This document shows positions 49,010 to 58,824 of a stretch of DNA of 64,000 bases, piece after piece; positions within the stretch are counted from its first letter, which is position 1; every line of letters begins with the position of its first letter. Made by a program: the position numbers and the translations under genes. Source of the stretch: Sipunculus nudus. Lineage: Eukaryota > Annelida > Sipuncula > Golfingiida > Sipunculidae. The notes beneath the pieces were generated by a model. It did not search any database. It was not told the DNA's origin and saw only the letters and a program-made list of their open reading frames with translations. The stretch is taken from NCBI GenBank assembly GCA_026874595.1, contig CM049312.1:80186929-80250928 (forward strand), read 5' to 3'.

Positions 49010-49260
49010 CTATCCATATACATTAGTAAAAGCTGTCACTTCGCACAGTGCACTAGCTTTGTGAATGCAAGGTTTGTCTTCCCATTTAAACCCCTCGTCT
49101 TTCGCCAACAGGAGACATGAGTCAACTGGATATATGCCGGGGTTGCCTGGTGCCCAATTCGTGTATGAAATCCTTCTTGGATCCGACGTCTTAGTCCATT
49201 CCCATTCAGGAAAAGGCTTCTTCAGTGGATTTGGTTTGTGCCCGGATGTCCAAATATCTT
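49010..49260 (-). CDS. PAN/C-type lectin gene, last exon (C-terminal half of lectin domain)
   Basis: The acceptor TTTATTTTATAG lies just upstream (49261-49272). The exon enters in phase 1 (its first two bases AA complete a GAA codon with the G ending the previous exon) and runs to a TAG stop at 49010-49012. It encodes EDIWTSGHKP, EWEWT, NWAPGNPG, DSCLLLA, KWEDKPC and SALCEV: the second half of a C-type lectin domain with the three Cys of the core disulfides. The usual Ca2+/sugar motif (EPN or QPD) is replaced by NPG, and WND by WED, so sugar specificity cannot be predicted. About eight residues follow the domain. With the exons at 52250-52498 and 52883-53059 this forms one continuous reading frame. 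Confidence 0.88.
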
Positions 49261-50278
49261 CTATAAAATAAATTACATAACATTAAAGGGCTGTCGATAA
49301 GGTTTCGGGAAGAAGAATAGCTTCGGCCCTTATAACTAGAAACCAAGCCTTGCAGGAAGATGATTGTACATCTATGTATAATTGGGAATACAAGCTTCAG
49401 TGCCACTTTATAAAGGTTTTACATTTGACAATCAGCACCAGCTGTATAAAGCAGGTTTTGTCTTTCAGCAAATATATTTAAAGGCATGTAACCTTGTCAG
49501 ACATGGGGTCTGTTACAGTTGTTCTATTACTATTACTATCATTATTACTTTCAATTTCTGATATTACTATTACTATTACTATTACCACATTTTATCATCT
49601 ATTACTATTACTATTACTTGGGTATTTATTACTATTTCAAATACTTTTTCTATTACTTATACTGATGGGAGGATTCTAGACCTTGCGCAGCCAACAGTTC
49701 TATAAACTAGAGCCCCACGATTACATTTATAAACTAATATCACAAGCACTTATATCACCAAGTTATATACACATTTTATTTTATACTGTGTCTGTCATTT
49801 ACAGGAGGCCTAATGATACTGGATATCTTAATCATATCAGCATCTTTAATTCTTTCCCATATATTTTGAAACCCCAATGATCGTTAAGTGGGCGTTTCAA
49901 GTAGAACTTATAAGATAATTGTATGAACTCTTTAATTTGAAAGCAACCCATTGTAAAGACCCTGGCATATGTAAAATATTGATTTATATGCTTATTTGTA
50001 CATTTTGTCTTCATATATATTTAACAAATTTATTTTATTATATATACTTTGGTTTAAATTTCATCTTCCGCCTCGTAGTTAATACGTAAAGTATGTCAGT
50101 GCAACGTAAAATTGTCACCAGAGGAATTATTAATAAATATTGCAATTTATAATTAAGTATCAAAGCCGAAAAATCAGTCTATTATGAATGTATCAAGAGA
50201 GGAATTTATATAAAGCTATGCCCTGTTTTCTCAATCCTTATTGATATATTAAATAAAAATACCATTTACATCAATATA

Positions 50279-50650
50279 CTGTGGTTGCCTTTTTGTTCGC
50301 GAGGGTTTCACTTTCGCGATTTTCGAGAAATGAGAATTAAACCTTCGTAAAAAAGAGGTCACACCGCTGAAGGCAAAGTTGAAAAGTAAAATAATAATAA
50401 TAATAATCATGTATTGTCAAAGATTGATATTTCTAATGATATAAGATCTTTCCAGTTGTTTGCCATTAACTAGCAATATTTTTATTAATAAGATTTTGTG
50501 CACATAACATTTGATATAATTAATTCACATAATAACGGTTATGTTTATATAATAATGGTTTTGTGAGATCGCGAAAATGGAACCCTCGCAAAACACCGAA
50601 AATTTGAAAATCGCGAAATATTAACCCCGCGAATATGAAGCCAACCACTG
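50279..50650. mobile_element. MITE R4 with inverted ends, inserted at TA
   Basis: 372 bp between TA dinucleotides. The left end CTGTGGTTGCC with TTCGCGAGGG and TTTCGCGATTTTCG is mirrored by the right end, which in reverse complement reads CAGTGGTTGGC, TTCATATTCGCGGGG and TTTCGCGATTTTC. It has no ORF. TA target duplications point to a Tc1/mariner-type mobiliser, though ends alone do not prove it. Related pieces lie at 31182, 48195 and 51740-52142. Confidence 0.75.
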
Positions 50651-50780
50651 TATTATGGACATAACCAAACTGGAACCTAAAGCACCCCAGCTTCTCAGGT
50701 GTACATGTTCATTTGAATATGATGCAATGTTTTATCAAATTGCATTGGATATGTTGAGTGTTGACAGAGAGGTGGTAAAC

Positions 50781-50941
50781 TTAACAATATTGGTAACATG
50801 CATGGCCTAAAGCTATATACTCCACAGCCATCCCCTTCTTCACTGCAGTAATCTCTTTAAGCATTTTCACTTCTTCAGATGTGAGAAATGTTCTTAGACT
50901 GTCAATATCCAAATTTTTCTTTGTCAAAACCAGCCTAGGGT
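50781..50941 (-). pseudogene. Protein-like remnant in lectin intron
   Basis: A minus-strand frame of about 50 codons ending in TAA, with protein-like composition (LTKKNLDIDSLRTFL, then TSEEVKMLKEITAVKKG). A possible acceptor, TTACCCTAG, precedes it. It is probably a transposon-encoded remnant, since it lies among transposon debris; an unrelated exon is not excluded. No family recognised. Confidence 0.3.
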
Positions 50942-51739
50942 AATTTACGAAAGTGGAGAGATATAAAAACTTACATCAATTTTCAAACATTTAAAGTATT
51001 ATTTAAATCATTTTGATAATAAATTTGGTATTAAACAATCTTGTACTTTAAATTTTGTGTGTTATTGCAATCTGTAATATTAAAATGCTAACTGGCTGGT
51101 GAAAATAAGTCTACGTGCATTTCAGAATATGCATATGGACTGATGGATGTGAGGTAAGATGTACATGTCACAATAATAATTAATACACTCTGAATATCAA
51201 ACATGCCTCTATTTATCTATGGCTTAGTAATCAAAAGTCAGATAGTTCCAGGGTAACTTATTTGCCTGAGACCAGCTCTGTCCAGTACTCTTATGTAATT
51301 ATCACCAGTGGTCACCAGCTGTATGGCAGCTGGCCCCTGTTTGCCTTATAAATCAGCACAACCTGGGTAATCACTGGACAAGAACTGAGTCTGCTCAGCA
51401 TTATTTGCTGATAATCTTCATGACCAAGGGGGTCAAAGGAAGTAATAGGAAGTAATATGTATATCAACATATCTATAACTTAGCGTTCTGTTTCTATTAC
51501 TTTTACTAATACAGCTAAATACTATTACATAGAAAAAATGTAATAGTCTATTAATATTACTATTACTTATTACTATTATCCCATGACATCTACAGTCAAT
51601 ACTAGACCTATATCGCCGTTGGAGCGGCGCTCTGTAGGAGCATATACTACGCCGAGGCAAAGCAGTCATACCGTACCTGCCCCTTTATCCGGAATCGCAC
51701 CAATGTTTATTGGTCAATCCCATGCTTAGGCTTGAAATA

Positions 51740-52142
51740 TTTGCGATTTTTCACTTCTGCAGTGTTTCGCGAGGGTTTTATTTTTGCGATATACCAAATT
51801 ACAATTTGCACAATGTACATAATTATTATATCAATTATCTAATATGCACGCAACATCTTAACGATTATACGAGGAGCCAAAGGAGCATCGAACAGATGGA
51901 AATTCTTCCAGCAATAGTGAATTGGGTATTATTTTAATCATCAATATTTGAAATACGGATGACATAAAATGTATGGTGATATTGACGCTACCTGCACGAT
52001 TTATGTGAGCTGCCATTGAGGCTACAGAATAAATCACCTGTTCACACGTGGCGTCTTATTCTCAATGGATTTATTGTCGCGACTAATTTCCTATCGCGAA
52101 TATCGCGAATTTGAAACCATCGAAAACAAAAAGCCTACTACA
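51740..52142. mobile_element. Degenerate MITE R4 copy
   Basis: Left side has TTTGCGATTTTTCA and GTGTTTCGCGAGGGTTTT. Right side has TTATTGTCGCGACTAATTTCC and ATCGCGAATATCGCGAATTTG, followed by AAAAAGCCTACTACA, the inverted terminus matching 48195. Boundaries are approximate. Confidence 0.5.
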
Positions 52143-52249
52143 TTATTTTAACCCTTATGCAATTGGAAAATGGCTCCTCATGGATGAGAAAATGAAAAAG
52201 CATATAGCATGCTTGGCGGAGCTAATAACATAAAATATGTAGGATTTAC

Positions 52250-52498
52250 CTAAAGTTCCGAAGCTTCGCAGCATCTGTTCGATATAAACTTGTTCTCCAG
52301 GGGTCTCTATGCTGACCAGGTGCGCAGAGGTTCCTAAGTTGACCTGGCGACCAGCACAGAGTTTCCAGGCCTTATACCAACTTAAATGTACAGGAAAGTA
52401 CTCGTAGCAGGAGCCGTTTTGGCATAGTTCCACGGGTCTGTTCCAGTTTCCACCCTGTGTACTGGTGTACCCATTGTGTACTGGTGTACCGTATTTAA
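52250..52498 (-). CDS. PAN/C-type lectin gene, exon with N-terminal half of lectin domain
   Basis: 249 bp, phase 1 at both ends. The acceptor ATATTCCAG precedes it and the donor AG|GTAAAT follows. It encodes a linker (KYGTPVHNGYTSTQGG, partly built from a 19-bp tandem duplication) and then NWNRP, ELCQNGSCYEYF, SWYKAWKLCAG, HLVSIETPGEQ and IEQMLRSFG. These are the hallmarks of the first half of a C-type lectin fold: W/Y-rich start, CYxF, SWxxAxxxC, and LVSIxxxxEQ. A long ORF at 52155-52433 covers most of it but runs wrongly into the intron. The protein should be secreted; comparable PAN plus lectin proteins are known from molluscs. Confidence 0.92.
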
Positions 52499-52882
52499 CT
52501 GGAATATAATATCAAAATATAATTTCTAGTATATGTCTAAGAATCTTGCTTTATAAACTCCAAGACACACAAGTCTGATGCATTTGGTAATTAGTAGAGA
52601 AACAGTTTACCCAATAGCATTTAGTTTTGTCGTTTAATTATATGGCCAACATGTAATGACTTCCATTGGGAAACTGAATTTGTTGTCAGTTTTTTAACAC
52701 ATTTATATTAAGTGTAAATACCTATATATTATATTCATCGCCTAAAAGATTATATGCGTTACTTTTACATGAACAACAAGTAAGTTTTGTGTTGTAGATA
52801 CCGATTAAATTATTTGACATGTTTTAGTAGAGTGCTTTTATCTAATCCTATGCCACAATGTAATAAATTAAAAAAAACGTAC
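52499..52882 (-). other. Intron between PAN-like and lectin exons
   Basis: Starts GTACGT (52882) and ends ATATTCCAG (52499), phase 1. No repeat recognised inside. Confidence 0.75.
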
Positions 52883-53059
52883 CACTGTAAGGAACACAGG
52901 ATTTCATGCTTTTAACATGTGAAGGATCTGACATCAGTAGACGACACAGGTTGTTAGAATGGATTGTTCTGTTACAAGCAGGAGACCGCTGCCGCTCACA
53001 CAGGACAGCGCACTCTTGCCCAGATATCCCTCTTTTATGAATATGTTTTATCTCAACAA
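52883..53059 (-). CDS. PAN/C-type lectin gene, PAN-like exon
   Basis: 177 bp, phase 1 in and out. Acceptor CTTAATTGCAG, donor CAGTG|GTACGT. It encodes VEIKHIHKRGISGQECAVL, CERQRSPACNRTIHS and NNLCRLLMSD, then SCVPYS. The Cys pattern ECAxxC...CNR(T)IHSNNLCRL is typical of PAN/apple-type domains that precede the lectin domain in many molluscan and annelid proteins. The phase matches both neighbours, so the exon can be shuffled as a unit. Assignment to the PAN family rests on the Cys spacing and the short conserved words, not on a search. Confidence 0.82.
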
Positions 53060-55325
53060 CTGCAATTAAGAAATCAGGAAATAAATCTTACAACCGCCTC
53101 TAGCAGAATGATTAATATCCTTTGGATGCTGTCACAAGCATAATGTCAGTTGACTTGACAGTCGGAACATTCAAAATATTGAGAAGATTGGTACTATCAT
53201 GTTGACATGGCGTCAGAACCATAGATAGGTTTTATCTTTATGAACCTTCACTCGACCATTTATATAAAGATATGTCTTTCAAAATATAAAAAAAGGCACA
53301 TATGTTTTATAACTATGTAGAGAAAAATGATATATAATCTTTAATACTGACTTTTTATTGGATACCTGTAAAAGCCGAATAGTCAATGGTCAAATATTTT
53401 ATGGTTTTACGTCCGTATTTGTCATAACTCTGGAGAACATATAAAAAGAGATAATTAAGAGTAGAAAGATAAATCCCGATAAAACCAAATAAATGTTTTT
53501 AACTTCAACTAACGTTTACATATAAGAGCGTCAGAAGTCCCGTTCGGTATCATTTGGTCACCTGTATGTGAAAAGGACAGTGGCCTTGCATAACACCTAA
53601 GCACAATCTTGTATGTGTGATCGAACACCAATATTCAAGTCCAGTGATTAAAAGCACGTGTTTGTACAACTCCAAATAGCCATTTTTAGAAAAAGATTAC
53701 GGCAAAGCGTAATTATAATGGTGTCCCGTAGGGGGCAGCACCTGATGGAGTGCAGGCCATCGCAAATCTGACCAGTATCAAGTGTTTCTCCCCAGCTACC
53801 CCTGCTGTCTCACACATTTTTCATCAGTGGTATAAAGTGACATTAAGAAGAATGAATAGAGTTTGGGCATCATGATCGAGTAGATAGATTCATGTGTAAT
53901 TTAAATAGCCGTGAGGGAATACAACAGAAAGTAGGTAGGGAGCAATAACACGTAAGAGATCAAAGGGATTGATTGATACGAGAAGATAAGCTCGGAACTG
54001 GTGTACACACAATAAATAATGTCTCTGAAAATGTCGAGGAGTGACGTAGGGTCAAAATCCTTGGGTTACAGTGAGACACATTTTAGTTCATAACGAGGTA
54101 AACTGCATTATTAAAAGTTAAAGTCATTCAGGTATGCAAATTCCATTATGACATTTAGACCAGCTAAAGGTCAAACAGTATTTTTTAATACACAAGCTGT
54201 CAATTATGTGTGGATTAGCACGGCAGGTAGTACAAAAATCTGTCCCGCCGTCATGAGCATTGCCGATTTAGGGTTTTATCTAACACAACGTTCAACTATT
54301 ACGCAGTTTCAGACTCCACATATTGTCTGCATGGATGTTCTTATAAATAGCTATGATCAGTTCTTGAAATACACTCGCGTGCCTAAGAATAGTCATCTTG
54401 CTCAGTGTTCAAAATCATAGGCAGCTAAACGACACCTCAACAAATCCCACTTAAACCTACTCAACTGAAAAAAAAATATATAAAGCTTGTTGCAACTGGC
54501 GATATTGCGGCGATTTTTCCGCGACCAGACTGGCGGCAAAAAGTCGCAGACTTCACTTCATGATATCCTGAATTGCCTATTTGGAGACAATTAAATTGAC
54601 AAGATGTGTCCAAACTGCAAACTGGTAGGAATCAGGGGCGGATCCAGGAGTAAGGAAAAGGATGGGTCCAACCCAGGAGGTCTAATGACAAACCCTAACA
54701 AAATTTCCCCTGGTTTGGAAAAGGGAGGTCCAGGCCTCAACACTTGCTTGGTCTTAAACCTTTAAAGATTGGTTGCAGCGGCAGAAAAACCTCCTGCCCC
54801 CCCCCCCCCCCTGGATCCGCTACTGGGACTAGTAGCAGACACACTCACCTTACCAGAAATCCCGCAATCAATTGAATGTTATTCAGTTGCCAGTCACAAA
54901 TTGCATCTCAAGCAATCGCACATGCCCCCAAAAGTAACAATGTATCGCAGGTGACTTGCAAGTTTTCTGACATGTCAGAAACCTTGCGATCGTCTACGAC
55001 TCCCAAGGTAAGTTCTATTGCACATCGTTGGATTTTTGCACTGACATATGTGGGTGACATAACCTTCAGGATACTTGCCGTTACCAGGAACAGCATACGA
55101 TTTTTCGATATGGTGCCGTAAACAACTATATTTTCATCAGCAAATCATTAATAAGTCATACGTTTATCACTTTAAGTTAACGAAACTATATATGTTAAGA
55201 ACCATGTTTGAATTTGTTAAAAATATTATATGAATATTGGTGACTGTTATGTTTTCACTGCGTGTCATGGTGCATGTCATAGAATATAAAGAACAAAAAA
55301 CGTGTGTTTGTAACTTTGAACTTAC
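53060..55325 (-). other. Probable first long intron of the lectin gene
   Basis: Between the tentative signal-peptide exon and the PAN exon. It contains the dispersed C-rich repeat at 54640-54835 and a 90-codon ORF at 54148-54420 (+) without recognisable motif. The last bases are TTAATTGCAG. Confidence 0.5.
54640..54835 (+). repeat. Dispersed C-rich repeat, copy 2
   Basis: Begins GGGGCGGATCCAGGAG and continues with AAGGAAAAGG and CCAACCCAGGAGGTCTAATGA. Inverted relative to 965-1146. Includes a 17-base C run near 54800. Confidence 0.55.
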
Positions 55326-55383
55326 TTAAGGGCTCCTCTTCGGCAATACATCCATAAACTAACACCGTACATATCAGAACACC
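55326..55383 (-). CDS. PAN/C-type lectin gene, tentative signal-peptide exon
   Basis: 58 bp between an acceptor-like TTTATTTTGTCAG and a strong donor TTAA|GTAAGT. Read in phase 0 it gives GVLICTVLVYGCIAEEEPL plus one base, which joins the PAN exon in the right phase (ATT). A hydrophobic stretch followed by a small residue and then acidic residues looks like the end of a signal peptide and the start of the mature protein. No ATG was found in frame within the exon, so the start codon must lie in an upstream exon that I could not identify. It could be a chance match. Confidence 0.45.
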
Positions 55384-55454
55384 CTGACAAAATAAAGTAA
55401 TATATAGTTCACAGGCACCCTGGGTCCTTTAACTACTTTATTCTTCTTTTTCTT

Positions 55455-55456
<2 letters not shown>

Positions 55457-55487
<31 letters not shown>
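55457..55487. repeat. (ATT)n microsatellite
   Basis: About ten ATT units; on the minus strand it produces a poly-Asn frame. Confidence 0.85.
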
Positions 55488-55490
<3 letters not shown>

Positions 55491-55933
55491 ATTAGAAGTA
55501 GCTGTAGTATTTGTAGTAGTACTAGAAGTACTGGTACAGTGTCGTTTCTTTATATGGAAGAAAACAATTAAAAACCTATGACAATGGATGATATAATATT
55601 GGTAAAATAAAACCACGGCGTATCTACTATTCTATAATAATAAAAAAATCCAATTTTAAGCAATATAAGTTGTCCATCAGAAAGGCTATCATTGACATCC
55701 GCATTCTACTCGTACTAGAACTGAACACCAGCATAGTCGATCATTTAATCATGCATCTATTCAGTGTATGCAGTCATAAATGATAAAATGATTTCCGTTT
55801 GCAGGCGCCGATAGACTTTTCCACCTTAATGGTCCTTATAATGTTTTAGGTATCTTTCTCGGAGATTTTCTGAATGTTTCATAACTTCCAGTCGTGTGGA
55901 TTGATATTCCTAAATATGGTTTTCTTCCATTTT

Positions 55934-56344
55934 TCACTTCGGGTTGAGTAGTTTGCTTCTTCGGTTCTGGAGCTGACTTGGGTTTTGCGATATTTGAATA
56001 CTTGGTCTCTGTTCTGGTTGGTGATTTGGTTGTGTGATTATTCTCTTGACTGGTAGATGACTACTTTGGTTGGTTGATCTCTGGTCTGGAGGTTGCCTGG
56101 AAAGGTTGGGTGGTCTTTGTTCTGGAGATGACTTGTCGTAGTCTTCAGATTCCAGATTTTCTTCAAATGTGTAGGATTTGAGCGCCTCTTTTTCTTCTTC
56201 TTTTAGATCAGGGTCTGTGTCAACTCGTTCATCACGGAGTCGCCTTTTCTCAGCTGGTGTTCGTTCGATACCAACCGGTATGCTTTTTATAAAATCGAAG
56301 TTGATTCTGTCGTCATCGGTGATGACTTTTAGTTTTCTGAATTC
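55934..56344 (-). CDS. Probable terminal exon of an unidentified minus-strand gene
   Basis: An open frame from a possible acceptor (CATCCGAGTACAG at 56345-56357) to a stop at 55934, about 136 residues. It is highly charged at first (KLKVITDDDRINFDFIKSI, PAEKRRLRDERVDTDPDLK, KEEEKEAL). It then has about four 12-residue repeats of the form P[ED]QRxxxxSxxx (PEQRPPNLSRQP, PDQRSTNQSSHL, PVKRIITQPNHQ, PEQRPSIQISQN) and a basic C-terminus. The upstream continuation of the frame runs through an (AT)n tract and is not coding. The product looks like a hydrophilic, disordered tail. Function unknown; it could be an intronic remnant instead. Confidence 0.45.
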   Translation of the reverse strand, partial: EFRKLKVITDDDRINFDFIKSIPVGIERTPAEKRRLRDERVDTDPDLKEEEKEALKSYTFEENLESEDYDKSSPEQRPPNLSRQPPDQRSTNQSSHLPVKRIITQPNHQPEQRPSIQISQNPSQLQNRRSKLLNPK

Positions 56345-56395
56345 CTGTACTCGGATGGAAGCGATGAGAAGACTATTTTTATACCCATAATTATA

Positions 56396-56400
<5 letters not shown>

Positions 56401-56449
<49 letters not shown>
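56401..56449. repeat. (AT)n microsatellite
   Basis: About 24 AT units, just upstream of the terminal exon on the minus strand. Confidence 0.9.
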
Positions 56450-56454
<5 letters not shown>

Positions 56455-56559
56455 CCTCTAATTTTCCAATTAGGAATATTAGTTGAACAAGAAGAATTAA
56501 TATCATATTTACAGGAACAAACCTAATAAAATTATAAATAAACAATACATCAATTACTG

Positions 56560-57840
56560 CATGTGCAACTGTTTATATTGAAATGTCACAAATCTGCGGA
56601 TACTGGTGACAGGAATGTCGTAATTGTGTTTAAAAATTCCACCATTATTAGACTTAGTGAAATTCTAAATGACGGAGAGCACTGGATGCGAGGGGAGGGT
56701 TGCACCCCCTGACCCCCCTCCCCGGGCTTCGCCCCTGTACGTCAAACATAAACTACTCGGATGACTGGGAATTTATAGCACAAAGGCATCATTGATTAAG
56801 AAGGAAATGCACTGTCACTGTATTTTAGTGGGTTTGATTATATGTCTCATTTGTTTTAATATCTTATTGTCTGCCATCACGCAGTTCACGACACCGTTGA
56901 CAACTGCGGGTGAACAATTTCATGCTTCAGTTGAATGCCCATTATCATCCTCTGTTTCCTAAACATTATATTATTCCATGTATAACCCTTATCCCTGTAT
57001 AATTCTGTATAATTCAAATAATCTTCTATCAGAATAAAAATAAATTGTCTAAAATATAAGCACATTCCTGCATGTGAAAAGGCCTTGGAAAAAATGCGTT
57101 AAGATACACGATTTTAAATACACTTTCAAAAGAAAGTATTGATAAGAGGAAAGCTTAAATCCTGAAGAAGAGAAGTATATGATACATGAGCATAAGCGTG
57201 TGTTTACTAAATGTTTACAGAATAACCTTGTCTAGTATAAAGGAAGATTTAGATATTTAGGTCGATGACAAACGAGGGGTAAAATTTGAATTTTCCACGT
57301 GGAGAAAATGTTATTCATTTCTGTAAATGAGCGTACGAAGCTTATACATTGTCAGCTGATTTTTCATTGAAGTCTAGTCGAAAAAGTAAAATCTGAAAAA
57401 CCTTAACATGCTTTGTAAATAGTATCAAGGATATTAAAGTTTAAATTCATTCGTGACCAAAGTACACAGGTACAAAACATGCTACACCCAAGATTGTCCT
57501 GCTAACTTTTATGATGTATTTACCCTGCAAATTAAATGGTTGTAGACGTAGTATAACTTTACAAAATAGGGCATGGTACTTTCTGAAGAAACCTTGACGA
57601 AAGTACAGATTTCGCACTCTGTATCACCAGTTTTCTATCGTTGTGCAAAATGGTATGACCACATGTAATCAATAGAACATGAATTTTGGCGGGTTGCTTC
57701 AATCCATGTTCTGAAAACTGACCATTTTTCGACGACATGAAAATCAACGGTGTCTTATTTTACTTTTCCAGCCAGAGCAATACTATATAATTCTTTTTGG
57801 CTGAAAGAATCATATAACTTAATTCACACAAACACCCACA
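56560..57840. other. Gene-free stretch
   Basis: AT-rich, with short ORFs only. A C/G-rich patch at 56690-56745 (GCACCCCCTGACCCCCCTCC) resembles the dispersed C-rich repeat but is too short to assign. Confidence 0.4.
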
Positions 57841-57843
57841 CAC

Positions 57844-57845
<2 letters not shown>

Positions 57846-57912
<67 letters not shown>
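57846..57912. repeat. (AT)n microsatellite
   Basis: About 33 AT units, the longest in the window, preceded by a short CACAC tract. Confidence 0.9.
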
Positions 57913-57915
<3 letters not shown>

Positions 57916-58019
57916 CTATTCATACAATTAAAAATTTACAAGACAATATTTTCATGAGAATGAAACGTTGCATCAGAAACCCATCCACAATACCCAAAGG
58001 AAACAACCGGTAATGTTTC

Positions 58020-58820
58020 AATTCCCATCAAAAAACCCAATATTTCTGTCTTTAAAGTTTCATATTAAGCATTACCGTGTATATGTGATTCATAGCTCTT
58101 CTGGTGGTTCCTGAAAACCTGAAACGAAATTTGAAGCATAAATTAGTTCAGTTGTACCTGTGAACGTGTCATATGCATCGTTGAAGTCTTTATCCAGTTG
58201 GACATGTTTTCATTACTTACACAGAAACGGCTCTATTTCGTGTATTTCACTGATACAGAGGCAAATTATTGAATGAAATATGTCTGTGTTAGAATCACAT
58301 AGGCTACCAACTGATTCAGTTAACTTAAAAAGTTAATTTTATAATAAAGGTCCAATCAAACCAACCTTTCAGTGTTTATTTCCATATAATTTTTCCATAT
58401 TTTATTATCAGGGTAGAGTAAAATCAATACAGATACAATTGTATGGTTGTCTATAATATAAGACAACAAAAGTACTGCTGAATCTATATATATGTGTGTT
58501 AATGCGTACCCGTAAATGTGTATTTACACCTAAAGATAATACTCAAATATATGCTAAAAGCCGGAACATTAGAGCTTTCACTGATACCGCCTCTACCTGA
58601 GTAGTACTTTTATATGCATCATGTTGCCTCACGTCAAAATACATAAACCCTATGCCCTTTCATGCATGAAATATGTATGTAAACACCATTTTGAAATGTT
58701 ATCAATGGACCTCCCATCTCTCTTCAATTTTCGTCTTCAAACACGTAATACGAAGACAAATCAGTTGAGATACATGGAAGTGAATGATGAGAAAATAAAA
58801 TGATTGGGCAATTAACCATT
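58020..58820. other. Gene-free flank of the 36-bp array
   Basis: Contains only a 60-codon ORF (58621-58803) that is not recognised. The 36-bp array starts abruptly after it. Confidence 0.4.
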
Positions 58821-58824
58821 CATA

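Larger units (their letters stand above)
49261..52249 (-). other. Intron splitting the lectin domain
   Basis: Begins with GTAAAT (52249) and ends TTTATAG (49261), phase 1. It holds MITE R4 copies (50279-50650 and the 51740-52142 region), a short protein-like remnant at 50781-50941, and ATT/CTA-rich tracts at 49525-49660 and 51485-51590. Confidence 0.8.

Noticed and set aside
49494-51611. A second hAT element bounded by CTATTACTATTAC-rich ends with CTAGACCT on both sides (49676 and 51604)
   Set aside because: The ATTACTA-rich tracts face the same way and are not inverted, and the 8-mer copies are not next to matching termini. The octamer match is probably chance.
52155-52433. The 92-codon minus-strand ORF taken as a complete small lectin-like gene
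   Set aside because: The last part reads past a clear AG|GTAAAT donor into intron. The real product continues in the exon at 49010-49260.
55372-55374. The ATG within the tentative signal-peptide exon as the lectin start codon
   Set aside because: It is in a frame that would join the PAN exon in the wrong phase.
55374-55616. 80-codon poly-Asn minus-strand ORF as a gene
   Set aside because: It is generated by an (ATT)n microsatellite and ends immediately after; there is no other support.
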